60,599 nt of DNA from positions 1 to 60,599 of the forward strand of contig NZ_JAFEUU010000018.1 in the NCBI RefSeq assembly GCF_017355885.1, read 5' to 3'. Shown here piece after piece: positions 1 to 9,079 of this stretch; within the stretch, counting starts at the first letter, position 1; every line of letters starts with the position of its first letter. The position numbers and the translations under genes were made by a program. A model generated the notes under the pieces. It was not told the DNA's origin. It made no database searches and saw only the letters and a list, made by a program, of their open reading frames with translations. The stretch is from Sabulicella rubraurantiaca. GTDB lineage: Bacteria; Pseudomonadota; Alphaproteobacteria; Acetobacterales; Acetobacteraceae.

Positions 1-2
1 AG

Positions 3-77
3 GCGGGGGCGGGGGAGGAGATGGTGGTCATGGTCTGGGTCCTTTGGCTCTCGGTGGGTCCCGTGCTGCGGGAGTGA
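3..77 (+). CDS. possible C-terminal end of a membrane protein (partial at left edge)
   Basis: An open frame enters from the left edge and stops with TGA at 75-77. Its last residues are strongly hydrophobic (MVVMVWVLWLSVGPVLRE), which would suit the final membrane segment of a protein encoded mostly outside the window. There are only 24 codons, so this could be chance. The rest of the stretch up to 286 shows no convincing gene, RNA or repeat. Confidence 0.2.
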   Translation, partial: AGAGEEMVVMVWVLWLSVGPVLRE

Positions 78-286
78 GGCCATGCTACCGATCCAGCATG
101 ATCGGCCCAGACAATAGAGGCGATGAACGCGATAGAGAGCGCCTATGGAGAGGGAGTGCCGGGTATTATCCATCCTCAGCCCTACCGGCCGACCATCGTC
201 ACCACGCTATGACGTAATTCGCGCTGCACAGCATAGTGGCAGGAGGCTGCAGGAAGCGTCACAGCCACACGAAAGCACCCTCACTC

Positions 287-1726
287 CTACACCCTGAGCA
301 CGGCCTTCTCATCGGATGCCTTGCGCGGCATCGAGGCAATCTCCGCCACGGTGATCGGCTTCACCGGCGAGCGCAGCCGGTAGTATCCGACATCGGCCGG
401 CGAGACGCCGCGCGCGGCGGCGACCGCCTCGACCACGGTCAGCCCGCAGAGCCGTCCCTGGCATGGGCCCATGCCGCAGCGGAGCATGGACTTCATCTGG
501 TTCGGACCCGGCACGCCAAGCGCAGCCACTTCGCGCAGCTGGCGGCCGGTGACCTCCTCGCAGCGGCAGGCCAGCGCTTCATCATGCGGAAGGCGGAAAT
601 GGTCGCTGGGCCGGTAAAGCCGGTCGAGGAACTCGCGGCCCCGGTCATAGGTCGCAATCCTGGCGCGGATTGGCGCCGCCAGCTTGTCACGCGCCTCGGC
701 ATCCATGCGGCCGAGTTCGCAGGCGGCATCGAGGCCCGCCAACTGGCCGCGGAGCGCCGCGATTTCAGCGCCGGCAATCCGGGACCCGTCACCGGTGATC
801 GCGATGCCTTCGATGCTCGACCGGCCCCACGCGTCGGATCGGGGCCGGAAGCAGGCTTGCAGCTCACTCCATTCGAGGGCGCAGCCGGCGGCATTTGCCA
901 GGTTGACGTTGGGCGTCACGCCCTGATGCAGCAGCACATGATCCGCTGCCATTCGCTCCGCGGGGCGCATGCCTCGATGAAACACGAGCTCGGCGGCACA
1001 TGAAGCGCCGGGTTCGATGGCAAGCTCGGTGACGCCGGGGACGACCCGCACGGCCCGGCGCACCCGCATCAGCAGGCGCAAGCCCTTCGCGAGATAAGGG
1101 GAGCGCAGGAAGCCAGGAAACGCACGGACGGCATGCCGCCAATTTCCCGTGGGCGTGGTGTCCAGGATCGCGGTCGGTGGATGGCCGGCAGCGACAAGCT
1201 GGCTCGCAAGCAGCCAAAGCAGCGGTCCGGTTCCGGCGAGCACAACGCGCCCCTGCGGCACCATGCCCGAGGCCTTGAGCAACGTCTGCGCGGCACCGGC
1301 GCTCATCACGCCAGGCAGCGTCCAGCCCTTGACCGGGAAGGGCCGCTCGAGGGCGCCTGTCGCCAACACGGCGCGCCGCGCCGTCACCGCAGCGGCACGT
1401 CCTCCCACTGAAAGCCCGAACTGGAGCCCTGCATCCAGGTGCCAGACCGTGGCGCCGGGCAGGTAGTGCACACCACTCGCAAGCAGGCTGTCCGCCGCCG
1501 CACGACCCCTCCAGTAATCCTCGCCTAGCACCTCGCGATTCCGCAGCGGCGTTTGGGTGATCGCGCGAAAGATCTGTCCACCCGGCGAGACGGCCTCATC
1601 GACCAGCAGCACCTCCAGGCCATGCGCCGCGGCTTCGGTAGCAGCGGCCATGCCGGCAGGACCGGCGCCGACCACGACCACGTCGTAGCTCGGCTGGAGG
1701 TCGCTGACCTGTTCGAGGCGGGTCAT
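287..1726 (-). CDS. HcnB/OoxA-like FAD-dependent oxidoreductase, large subunit
   Basis: This is a 479-residue flavoprotein of the kind found as one subunit of cyanide synthase, opine oxidase and D-hydroxyproline dehydrogenase complexes. A Rossmann FAD motif (VVVVGAGPAGMAAATEA) lies near residue 15. The C-terminal part carries a BFD-like cysteine cluster (CRCEEV, then CGMGPCQGRLCG) expected to bind a 2Fe-2S centre. The frame is open 38 codons further upstream, but the ATG at 1726 places the FAD motif at the normal distance and overlaps the ferredoxin stop by 4 bp (ATGA). It is the third gene of a leftward operon with the 2Fe-2S subunit and the DAO-type subunit. The electrons probably come from an amino acid or opine; the substrate cannot be read from sequence. 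Confidence 0.88.
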   Translation of the reverse strand: MTRLEQVSDLQPSYDVVVVGAGPAGMAAATEAAAHGLEVLLVDEAVSPGGQIFRAITQTPLRNREVLGEDYWRGRAAADSLLASGVHYLPGATVWHLDAGLQFGLSVGGRAAAVTARRAVLATGALERPFPVKGWTLPGVMSAGAAQTLLKASGMVPQGRVVLAGTGPLLWLLASQLVAAGHPPTAILDTTPTGNWRHAVRAFPGFLRSPYLAKGLRLLMRVRRAVRVVPGVTELAIEPGASCAAELVFHRGMRPAERMAADHVLLHQGVTPNVNLANAAGCALEWSELQACFRPRSDAWGRSSIEGIAITGDGSRIAGAEIAALRGQLAGLDAACELGRMDAEARDKLAAPIRARIATYDRGREFLDRLYRPSDHFRLPHDEALACRCEEVTGRQLREVAALGVPGPNQMKSMLRCGMGPCQGRLCGLTVVEAVAAARGVSPADVGYYRLRSPVKPITVAEIASMPRKASDEKAVLRV

Positions 1727-2031
1727 CGCCCGATCTCCCGCTTGCCGGCCTGGGTTTCCACGACCATCCCCTCGCGCAGCGGAACCAGGCAGCCCTGCCG
1801 GTTGCCGACGCCGTCGATCACCACCAGGCAGTCGAAGCACACGCCCATCATGCAGTATGGGCCACGTGGCGAACCGGAAACCGCGGTCTGGCGGCAGGTG
1901 TCACGGCCCAGTGCCAGCAGTGCCGCAGCCACGGTGTCGCCTGCGAAACCTTCGGCGGGGAGGCCATCCAGGGTGAAATGGATGCTCGTCCGGCTTGCCG
2001 AATCACAGGCCTCAGGAAGCCGCTGGAACAT
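1723..2031 (-). CDS. 2Fe-2S ferredoxin-like subunit (HcnA-like)
   Basis: A 102-residue protein with the cysteine pattern of a plant-type 2Fe-2S domain: YCMMGVCFDC gives C-x4-C-x2-C, and a fourth cysteine follows in QGCLVP. The length matches HcnA and the small subunits of opine oxidases (about 100 residues). The ATG at 2031 has a GGAG five bases upstream. The frame stays open to 2055, but that start is less well supported. It overlaps the upstream DAO gene by 20 bp and the downstream flavoprotein by 4 bp, so the three are almost certainly co-translated as a heteromeric dehydrogenase that passes electrons between flavins. Confidence 0.87.
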   Translation of the reverse strand: MFQRLPEACDSASRTSIHFTLDGLPAEGFAGDTVAAALLALGRDTCRQTAVSGSPRGPYCMMGVCFDCLVVIDGVGNRQGCLVPLREGMVVETQAGKREIGR

Positions 2032-3133
2032 GGAATCTCCTGGGGTGGAAGGCATCGAGGGCGTCGGTGAGTCCGCCAGCGGCGATCATCGGCGCGACGG
2101 TCAGGGCATGGACGGCAGCCAGGGTGACTCCGCTGTGGCAGGTCGCCAGGAAGGCGCCCGGCGCCGCGTCCGATTGCTGGTAGATCGGGAACCCGTCCTT
2201 GGTCATGACGCGCAGCGCAGACCAGGTGCGGACGATGTTGGCCTGTCCCAGCTTGGGGAACATCCTTGCGGCGCGGTCCGCCATGGCGCCCAGGATGCCG
2301 AGGCCCGTGGATTCATCGAAACCGGCTTCTTCCTGGCTGTCGCCGATCATCACGCCGCCTTCATCCGTCTGGCGCAGCGTGACAATCGGGTGGCTCAGGA
2401 AGGGCGCGATCTTCTCGGTGACCAGCGCCTGGCCACGTAGCGGACGCACCGGCGCTCCCAGACCGACCATCGGCGCCAGCCGTGCATTGCCGATGCCCGC
2501 CGCCAGGATCACCCGCTCCGCTTCGATGCTGCGGTCACCCGAGAGGATGCGGAAACCGCCTCCCGGCAGCTGCGTGATGTCCTGGGCCGGGAAGTTCGGG
2601 AGGTAGGCGCCGCCGCGGCGGGCGAAGACGATGTGCTGCGCCCGGAACAGCCGCAGCGAGTTCACGTGCCCATCCAGCGGGCAGTAGATCGCGCCTGCCA
2701 CTTCGGGCCCGATCTCCGGAAAGACCTGGCGAAGCTGTGCACGGTCCCAGACCTCGTAGTCCAAGTGCTCGAAGCCGGGCTGCATGACCAGCCGCGCCAT
2801 GTTCGCGGCGCGACGCTCCAGCTCGCCTTCACTCAGGGCCAGGGTGAAGCCGCCGGGCTGATGGAGCGACACGTCGATCCCCGCTTCCTCGCGCAGGGAC
2901 GCGGCAAAGCCGGGCCAGAGCCGTACGGACTCGCGCGTCCAGGACGAGTAGCGCGGCATGCCCATGCCTTTGCTCTGCACCCAGACCAGGGCGAAATTCC
3001 CGCGGCTGGCGCGGTGCGCGACATCCCCTTCGTCCAGGATGGCGGTCCTGAGCCCCTGCCCGGCCAAGCCGAGCCCGATGGCGGTGCCAACCAGACCGCC
3101 GCCAAGGATCGCCGCGTCATAACTCTCGCCCAT
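2012..3133 (-). CDS. DAO-family FAD-dependent oxidoreductase (HcnC/OoxB-like)
   Basis: A 373-residue glycine/D-amino-acid-oxidase-type flavoprotein. The N-terminal motif AAILGGGLVGTAIGLGLA is a GxGxxG dinucleotide fold, and a conserved C-terminal block (LATCHSGVTLAAVHA) matches the FAD-binding end of the family. It is the first gene of the leftward three-gene operon and probably the subunit that oxidises the amine or imino acid. The gene order DAO, ferredoxin, HcnB-like differs from pseudomonad hcnA-hcnB-hcnC and is more like opine oxidase or D-hydroxyproline dehydrogenase loci. The ATG at 3133 is the only sensible start. The 198-bp gap upstream is a divergent promoter region shared with a TctC gene. 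Confidence 0.87.
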   Translation of the reverse strand: MGESYDAAILGGGLVGTAIGLGLAGQGLRTAILDEGDVAHRASRGNFALVWVQSKGMGMPRYSSWTRESVRLWPGFAASLREEAGIDVSLHQPGGFTLALSEGELERRAANMARLVMQPGFEHLDYEVWDRAQLRQVFPEIGPEVAGAIYCPLDGHVNSLRLFRAQHIVFARRGGAYLPNFPAQDITQLPGGGFRILSGDRSIEAERVILAAGIGNARLAPMVGLGAPVRPLRGQALVTEKIAPFLSHPIVTLRQTDEGGVMIGDSQEEAGFDESTGLGILGAMADRAARMFPKLGQANIVRTWSALRVMTKDGFPIYQQSDAAPGAFLATCHSGVTLAAVHALTVAPMIAAGGLTDALDAFHPRRFHVPAAS

Positions 3134-3331
3134 TCATCGCCCTCGGCTAGCGCGCCTCTCTGTCGCGGCAAGGTCAGGGGAGGCGAAGCTTAGGTCAATC
3201 CGATCCCGCTGCCAGCACCCTGTGGTTCACAAAGGGTAGCACATGGCTGTGCTTGATGCTTTGCTCCCATTGGCGTCGGCTTCCGTGTCCGCTGCACGAG
3301 TCAAGCGATCCGCGCCTCTGGGGAGAATTCG

Positions 3332-4315
3332 ATGACGCAACCGTGGAAGCCTATCCTGGCGGCACTGGTGCTGGCCACAGGCATCGCCATGGCGCCCGGC
3401 GCCGGGGCCCAGGAAGCCTGGCCCCAGCGCCCCATTCGCATGATCGTGCCCTTCCCGCCCGGTGGCGGCACGGACACGCTGGCGCGGATCGTGGCGACCC
3501 GGCTGCAGACGGTTCTGGGGCAGCCCGTCGCGGTCGAGAATCGCAGCGGCGGCTCGGGCGTGATCGGGACGGAGGCCGTGGCACGCGCCGCTCCGGATGG
3601 CTACACCCTGGCCATGACGGCGAGCGGGCCGATGACCATCCTGCCGCAGATGATGCCCAACCCGCCCTATGACCCGGTGCGTTCCTTCGTGCATGTCGCC
3701 CTTCCCTCGGCGACGCCGTTGTTCATGGTGGTCCAGCCCACCTTCCCCGCACGCAGCGCGTCCGAATTCGTCACCTGGGCGCGTCAGAACCGTGGCCGCG
3801 TCAACTACTGCTCGATCGGCGTCGCCTCTCCCTCGCATCTGGTGGCGGAGATCTTCCGGCAGCGCTTCGAGCTGGAGATGGAGCACATTCCGCATCGCGG
3901 CAGCGCACCGGCGCTGACAGACGCGATGGCCGGCAATTGCCACGTGCTGTTCGACAGCGGCACATCCGCCTCGCCCCTCGTTCGCCAGGGGTCGCTGCGC
4001 GCGCTGGGCGTCAGCGCGGCGCGGCGCATGCCAAGCTTCCCCGATCTTCCGACGATCGCCGAACAAGGCGCGCCCGGCTTCGAGGCCAGCACCTGGTCCG
4101 CCGTGATCGCCCCCGCTGGAACGCCAGCCCCGATCGTGGAGCGACTGAACACCGAGATCCGCCGCCTCATCGCCACCCCGGCCGAGCAAGAGCGGATCGC
4201 AGCCCAGGGCGGCATTCCCCTGGACCTGACGCCGGCGCAGTTCACCGCCTTCCTGGAGCGCGAAATCCAGGCCTGGGGGCAGGTCATCCGCGCAGGGAAC
4301 ATCCGGATCGACTAG
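3332..4315 (+). CDS. TctC/Bug-type periplasmic solute receptor 1
   Basis: A 327-residue extracytoplasmic receptor with a signal peptide (hydrophobic residues 8-26, cleavage near AGA-QEA). It has the family hallmarks RPIRMIVPFPPGGGTD near the mature N-terminus, then VENRSGGSGVIG and the AAPDGYTL block. Such receptors bind carboxylic acids, amino acids or nicotinate-type ligands for a TctAB transporter. No TctA or TctB gene is present anywhere in the window, so this is an orphan receptor. It is divergent from the dehydrogenase operon and convergent with the Liv-type operon. Confidence 0.9.
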   Translation: MTQPWKPILAALVLATGIAMAPGAGAQEAWPQRPIRMIVPFPPGGGTDTLARIVATRLQTVLGQPVAVENRSGGSGVIGTEAVARAAPDGYTLAMTASGPMTILPQMMPNPPYDPVRSFVHVALPSATPLFMVVQPTFPARSASEFVTWARQNRGRVNYCSIGVASPSHLVAEIFRQRFELEMEHIPHRGSAPALTDAMAGNCHVLFDSGTSASPLVRQGSLRALGVSAARRMPSFPDLPTIAEQGAPGFEASTWSAVIAPAGTPAPIVERLNTEIRRLIATPAEQERIAAQGGIPLDLTPAQFTAFLEREIQAWGQVIRAGNIRID

Positions 4316-4351
4316 CGCCTCATCGCACCGGACGTGACCGAGCCAGACGGA

Positions 4352-4368
4352 GCGGCGTCGGCCGCCGC
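4352..4368. terminator. GC hairpin between two convergent genes
   Basis: GCGGCG and CGCCGC flank a five-base loop in the 85-bp gap between the convergent TctC and receptor genes. There is no T-run, so a terminator role is only suggested by position. Confidence 0.3.
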
Positions 4369-4400
4369 AACCGTCATGAGTCACACGGCCCCAGGGAGGG

Positions 4401-5657
4401 TCAGAGCGCCTGGGTGCTGAAGTCGAAGCGCGGCGGCAAGTTCTCGGCCAAGCTCTCCTTCGTCACCTTATGCACCGGGGCCAGGACGTTGTTGGTGACC
4501 CGGCTGATATAGGTATCGACCATGCCGCTATGGTCCTGCTTGCGGAGCGTCTTGGCCCCCTGTGGGTGAGCCAAGCTGTTCGGCATCTCCATGCCTTCCA
4601 GGGCCTCGACCACGCCGGGATCGTCCCTCTTGGTGCGCCAGCCGGAGCTCTCGATGGCGCGCTTGAGCAGGAACAAATTCTCCCAGGCCTGCCAGGCATG
4701 GCTCTTGGCATAGACACGGCGGCTACTCGCCTCCCGCGCGTGCACATCATCCACTTCCATCAGGCGCAAGTGCTCCCGGTGGAACTCGTCATCCTTGGCG
4801 GAGAGCACGCGCGGGAAGTTCTCGACCACCACGACGCCTTCGGCGGCGCCGTCGATATCCTCGGGAGCGATCGCCTCGATCGTGCCAGACACGCTGTACA
4901 TCCTCATGGTGCGTGCGAGGCCCATGGATTTCGCCTGGGTGTAGAAGGCAATGGACTGCGCCCCGAAGAAGACGCTGAACAGCACCTCGGTGTCCTGCGG
5001 GATGCGCGTGAGGTAGGGAAGGAGGTCGCGCGCATCCAGCGGCACCGCGATGGGGTCGTAGACCTTCCCCCCGAGGCGCTCGATCACCGCCTTGTGTTCC
5101 TGGTAATGGCTGTGTCCCCACGCATAGTCGGGGAAGATCATGGTCCAGGTCTTGCCGAGGTTGTTGAACGCCCAGGGAGCGGCAGCGCCTGCGAGGGAGT
5201 AGGTGTCCGACCCAGTGCGAAAGGCCCAGCGGGAGCCGCGGGAGCCCGTCGCCTCCGTCGCCTCGCCGGTCGAGAAGTAGATGGTCTTCAATTCCGCAGC
5301 CAGGGGAATGGAGGCCAGCATGACGCCCGAGTGGACGGAGCCCTGGATGAAGGAGGCGCGATTGCGCTGCACCAGGCTGCGCAGCTTGCGTGCCCCGGCG
5401 GCCGGGTTGCTCTCCGTATCCTCGGTGACCAGGTCGAGGCGGCGCCCGGCAATGCCGCCGCCCTCGTTGATCAGCTTCGCCGCAGCCTTGGCTGCCTTGT
5501 CGTGCCAATAGCCCCAGGAGGAGAAGCCGCCCGTCAGCTCGATCTGGTGGCCGATGACGATGGGCCCCGAGGCCTGGGCATAAAGGTCGCGGGTGATGGC
5601 CACCGATGCGAGGCCACCCGCGAATGCGGTCTGGAGGAAACTGCGACGATGGGTCAT
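4401..5657 (-). CDS. branched-chain amino-acid-type ABC transporter receptor (LivJ-like)
   Basis: A 418-residue periplasmic binding protein of the Leu/Ile/Val or amide/urea receptor superfamily. The N-terminus HRRSFLQTAFAGG fits a twin-arginine signal, and the mature protein begins near QASGPIVIGHQ, followed by a typical type-I fold (AAKLINEGGGIAGRR, then the NPAAGARKL block). The frame is open 24 codons further upstream, but the ATG at 5657 directly precedes the signal peptide. It is the last gene of a leftward operon livH-M-G-F-receptor, 22 bp after livF. Of the three receptors of this class in the window, it is the only one with its own permease and ATPase genes. Confidence 0.9.
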   Translation of the reverse strand: MTHRRSFLQTAFAGGLASVAITRDLYAQASGPIVIGHQIELTGGFSSWGYWHDKAAKAAAKLINEGGGIAGRRLDLVTEDTESNPAAGARKLRSLVQRNRASFIQGSVHSGVMLASIPLAAELKTIYFSTGEATEATGSRGSRWAFRTGSDTYSLAGAAAPWAFNNLGKTWTMIFPDYAWGHSHYQEHKAVIERLGGKVYDPIAVPLDARDLLPYLTRIPQDTEVLFSVFFGAQSIAFYTQAKSMGLARTMRMYSVSGTIEAIAPEDIDGAAEGVVVVENFPRVLSAKDDEFHREHLRLMEVDDVHAREASSRRVYAKSHAWQAWENLFLLKRAIESSGWRTKRDDPGVVEALEGMEMPNSLAHPQGAKTLRKQDHSGMVDTYISRVTNNVLAPVHKVTKESLAENLPPRFDFSTQAL

Positions 5658-5679
5658 CGATCGTTCTCCTTGAGGATCA

Positions 5680-6393
5680 TCACGGTATACCGACGCCAAG
5701 CAGGCGGTGAACGAGATCCGGGTCGGCACGTAGGCTCGCTGGCGGCCCGGAGAAGGCGGAGCGGCCGCGCTCCATCACGACCACGTGATCGGCGATGGCC
5801 AGGGCGGCCTTCAGATTCTGCTCGACCAGCAGCACCGCGATGCCACTGGCTGCGATCTCCGCGATGAAGCGGCGGATCTCGCTGACGAGCCGGGGCATGA
5901 TCCCCTCCGTCGGCTCATCCAGGATCAGCAGGCGCGGCTTGGTCATGAGCGCGCGGGCGATGGCGAGCATCTGCTGCTCGCCCCCCGACATGGTGCCGGC
6001 TTTCTGCGACAGCCGCTCCCGCAAACGCGGGAAGCGGTTCAGCAGTGCCTCCTCGATGGTGGCATCCGGCACTCCGCGCACGCCGAGGCGCAAATTCTCC
6101 CGCACGGTCAGCAGGGGAAAAATGCCACGCCCCTGTGGGACATATCCGATGCCGAGCCCTGGCCGACGATGGGCGTCCAGCCGCGTGATGTCGGCGCCGG
6201 CGAAGGAGATGCTGCCACCGGTGGCGGCGATCGTGCCCATCACGCAGCGCAGCGAAGTCGTCTTTCCGACGCCGTTCCTGCCCAGCAGCCCGACCACGCT
6301 GCGCCCAGGCACGGCCAGCGAGACATCCAACAGCACCGGGACGCGTCCGATACTCGCGGAGATGCCCCGGACCTCAAGCAGAGGAGTGCTCAT
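5680..6393 (-). CDS. livF: ABC transporter ATP-binding protein LivF-like
   Basis: A 237-residue ATPase with Walker A GRNGVGKT (residues 38-45), signature MSGGEQQMLAIARAL and Walker B LLILDEPTEGI. The TEGI form is characteristic of LivF in branched-chain amino-acid and amide transporters. It sits at the cytoplasmic face as one half of a LivG-LivF dimer. Its ATG overlaps the livG stop by 4 bp, so translation is coupled. The substrate may be an amide or short amine rather than a branched-chain amino acid, because the receptor is divergent. Confidence 0.93.
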   Translation of the reverse strand: MSTPLLEVRGISASIGRVPVLLDVSLAVPGRSVVGLLGRNGVGKTTSLRCVMGTIAATGGSISFAGADITRLDAHRRPGLGIGYVPQGRGIFPLLTVRENLRLGVRGVPDATIEEALLNRFPRLRERLSQKAGTMSGGEQQMLAIARALMTKPRLLILDEPTEGIMPRLVSEIRRFIAEIAASGIAVLLVEQNLKAALAIADHVVVMERGRSAFSGPPASLRADPDLVHRLLGVGIP

Positions 6394-7136
6394 GCCGCCT
6401 CCTCATCCTCGCCGAGATAGGCCTCGCGGACCGCTGGTTCCCGGGCGATGACGGCTGGTGGTCCGTCCGCCAGCACGCGGCCCTCGGCCAGCACCACGAC
6501 CCGGTCGGCCAGGCCGAAGACGACATCCATGTCGTGTTCCACGATCACGACATCGGTGGTGGCGCTCAGAGTGCGGATGCGGGCCACGGTGCGCTCGGTC
6601 TCGGACGGCGACATGCCGCAGACAGGCTCGTCCAGCAGGAGCAGGGCGGGCTGCGTCGCAAGGGCCATCGCGATCTCGAGCAATGCGATGTCGCCATAGG
6701 CCAGGCTGCCGGCCTGGCGACCGGCCATGGCCTCCAGCCCCATGGTTTCGAGCGCGGCCTCGGCCGCGGCACGGGTGGCCCGGTCATTGGCGGCCGGCCG
6801 AAAGGGATCGAGCGGGCGGTGACGCTGGCGCGCCGCGATCCATGTGTTCTCGAGCACGGTCAGGCCGGCAAAGACCTGCTTGATCTGCAAGGTGCGCGCC
6901 ATGCCGAGCTTCGCGCGACGATGCGCCGGCAGCTTGGTGATGTCCTGGCCACGAAACCGGATGCGGCCGCTGCTGACCGGGAGCAGGCCTGACATCAGGT
7001 TGAAAAGCGTGGTCTTGCCGGCCCCATTCGGGCCGATCAGCGCCGTGATGCCGCTGCCGATGGAGAGCGTCACGCCATCCACCGCCCGCAACCCGCCGAA
7101 TTGCCGGGAGACGCCTTCAAGCTCCAGCACGCTCAT
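6390..7136 (-). CDS. livG: ABC transporter ATP-binding protein LivG-like
   Basis: A 248-residue ATPase with Walker A GPNGAGKT (residues 35-42) and Walker B LLLLDEPVCGMSPSE. The signature region is LAYGDIALLEIA, the LxYGD form normal for LivG proteins. It pairs with LivF. It overlaps livM upstream and livF downstream by 4 bp each, so the block is tightly coupled. Confidence 0.93.
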   Translation of the reverse strand: MSVLELEGVSRQFGGLRAVDGVTLSIGSGITALIGPNGAGKTTLFNLMSGLLPVSSGRIRFRGQDITKLPAHRRAKLGMARTLQIKQVFAGLTVLENTWIAARQRHRPLDPFRPAANDRATRAAAEAALETMGLEAMAGRQAGSLAYGDIALLEIAMALATQPALLLLDEPVCGMSPSETERTVARIRTLSATTDVVIVEHDMDVVFGLADRVVVLAEGRVLADGPPAVIAREPAVREAYLGEDEEAA

Positions 7137-8101
7137 CGGCCCAGGACCCGTGCCAGCATGAGGTTCCAGCCCCCGGCGATTCCCTTGGGCGCGAAGACGA
7201 CAACCGCGATGGTCAGCGCGCCGACGATCAGCGGGTAATGCTCCCAGACGGTCGAAAGCTCCTCGCGCACAAGGATCAGGAGCGCGGCGCCGATCGCTGG
7301 CCCAAGAAGCGTTCCGGCGCCGCCCAACACGGTCCAGACCACGGCCTCGCCGGAAACCGTGTAGTACATGTGGGTGGCGGAGGCGTAGCGGCCGAACAGC
7401 GCGAAGAGCGCACCGGCCAGCCCCGCCAGGCCGCCCGCGATGACGAAGGCGATCCAGCGCACGCGCAGCACGTCGATCCCGAGCAGCGAGGCCTTGCGTT
7501 CGCCTTCCCGCACAGCTGCGAAGGCGCGCCCCAGGGCGCTGGCGCGAAGCCGGGCTTGCAACGCGAAGGCCAGCACGACGATCAGCAGTACGAACCAGTA
7601 CTGCGTCGCGTCATCCCCCAAGGTCAGGCGAAGACTCCCCCAGTCGAGGATCGGCGGCGCAGCGAAGGACAGCCCGTCATCGCCGCCGGTGATCGGCTTC
7701 AGCCGCAGCGCCAGGAAGTAGAAGATCAGCGAGAATACCACCGTGATGATCGCGAAGTAGTGCCAGGTGAGCCGCACCGCGACGAGCCCGGCCACGGCCG
7801 CCATGCCCAGCGAGGCCGCGATGCCCAGCCCCATCGCCGGCCACAGGCCGAGGCCGAAGCGGTCGATGCCGATCGCCACGCCATACATGCCGAAGCCGAA
7901 ATACAGCGCCTGCCCAAAGGAGAGCAGGCCCACCTGCCCGAAGAGCAGGTTGGCGGAGGACGCGAGGAGTCCCCAGATCAGGATCTCAGTCAGTACGACC
8001 AGCCAGAAATCCACCTCCATCCAGCCGAGCAGCGGAGGAGCAGCGACGAGCGCGATCAGCAGGAGAAGCGTCAGCGCGCGATTGACGGACAGGGCGCTCA
8101 T
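7133..8101 (-). CDS. livM: ABC transporter permease LivM-like
   Basis: A 322-residue integral membrane protein with eight or more hydrophobic segments and the LivM loop region (LGIDVLRVRWIAFVIAGGLAGLAGALFA). The chosen ATG at 8101 overlaps the livH stop by 4 bp. The frame is open 20 codons further upstream into livH, but those residues do not resemble the family. It forms the translocation channel with LivH. Confidence 0.92.
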   Translation of the reverse strand: MSALSVNRALTLLLLIALVAAPPLLGWMEVDFWLVVLTEILIWGLLASSANLLFGQVGLLSFGQALYFGFGMYGVAIGIDRFGLGLWPAMGLGIAASLGMAAVAGLVAVRLTWHYFAIITVVFSLIFYFLALRLKPITGGDDGLSFAAPPILDWGSLRLTLGDDATQYWFVLLIVVLAFALQARLRASALGRAFAAVREGERKASLLGIDVLRVRWIAFVIAGGLAGLAGALFALFGRYASATHMYYTVSGEAVVWTVLGGAGTLLGPAIGAALLILVREELSTVWEHYPLIVGALTIAVVVFAPKGIAGGWNLMLARVLGR

Positions 8102-8958
8102 GCCCGTGCCCCCGCGAAAAGCCCGTGCGGGCGAAGGAACAGCACAGCGGACATCAGGCATAGGCTGACGATCCGCGCCGCCGAGGGGTCGAGCACCGCA
8201 CTGACCACGCCCTCCGTCACCGCGAGCAGGACGGCAGCCGCCGCCGTGCCGGGCAAATTGCCAAGGCCGCCGATGATGACCGCCATGAAGCAGGTCGGCA
8301 AAATCTCGATACCCGCGCGGAAATCCACGGTCGTGATGGGGGCGGCGATGACCCCGCCCAGCAGCGCCAGGCCGGCCCCGATGCTGAAGGTCATGAGCTG
8401 GACGCGTTGTACGGGGATGCCGAGCGTCATGGCGGTTTCCCGGTCATGGCGCACGGCGCGCATCCATGTGCCGAAGCGCGTCCGTTGCTGGAAGGCGAAG
8501 AAGGCCAGGAGCGCCAGGGCAGCCGCCCCGGCGGCCACCAGGCGGTAGGTGTCATACAGAACACCGCCCGGCAGCGTGACCGTGCCCCCTACGGGCGCCA
8601 GGAGGCGGCGGGGGGTCGCGCCGAAGGTGGCGCGAACACCCTCCTGCAGCATGAGACCAAGACCGTGCGTGGACACCACCGTGAGGACGATGGTGGACAG
8701 CACCGGGCGGATGGCGATGCGTTCCGTGACGGCGCCGAGCAGCAATCCGAAGAGGGGCACCAGGACTAGCGCGATCGCGAAGCTGCCGGTCACATCCACC
8801 GCGACCCAGGCCAGCACGGTACCAACCATGAAGAAGTCGCCATGCGCGACATTGATGACGTCCAGAAGCCCGAAAATCACGGATAGACCCAGCGCGATCA
8901 ACGCAATGATGAGGCCCCAGGCGAGCCCGTTAAGGGCAAGTATGACGATGTCTTGCAT
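8098..8958 (-). CDS. livH: ABC transporter permease LivH-like
   Basis: A 286-residue permease. The N-terminus LNGLAWGLIIALIALGLSVI and the motif INVAHGDFFMVG are typical of LivH. The ATG at 8958 is preferred over one at 8973 because the hydrophobic start follows immediately. It is the first gene of the livHMGF-receptor operon. A 121-bp gap separates it from the isonitrile-hydratase-like gene upstream on the same strand, so read-through from that gene is possible. Confidence 0.92.
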   Translation of the reverse strand: MQDIVILALNGLAWGLIIALIALGLSVIFGLLDVINVAHGDFFMVGTVLAWVAVDVTGSFAIALVLVPLFGLLLGAVTERIAIRPVLSTIVLTVVSTHGLGLMLQEGVRATFGATPRRLLAPVGGTVTLPGGVLYDTYRLVAAGAAALALLAFFAFQQRTRFGTWMRAVRHDRETAMTLGIPVQRVQLMTFSIGAGLALLGGVIAAPITTVDFRAGIEILPTCFMAVIIGGLGNLPGTAAAAVLLAVTEGVVSAVLDPSAARIVSLCLMSAVLFLRPHGLFAGARA

Positions 8959-9079
8959 GCATCTCCGATCCATCCGCGGCCGGCCGGCGCTTCCCTGTTA
9001 CGCAACCTTAATGCCCCCGACGGAAGCCGCCACGGACATACGTGCAACGGCACTTGCAGCGGTTCCAGGGCCCGCGGCC

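Noticed and set aside
287-3133. Calling the operon hcnABC (hydrogen cyanide synthase)
   Set aside because: Gene order and subunit mix fit the wider opine/amino-acid dehydrogenase group, and sequence alone does not show cyanide synthesis.
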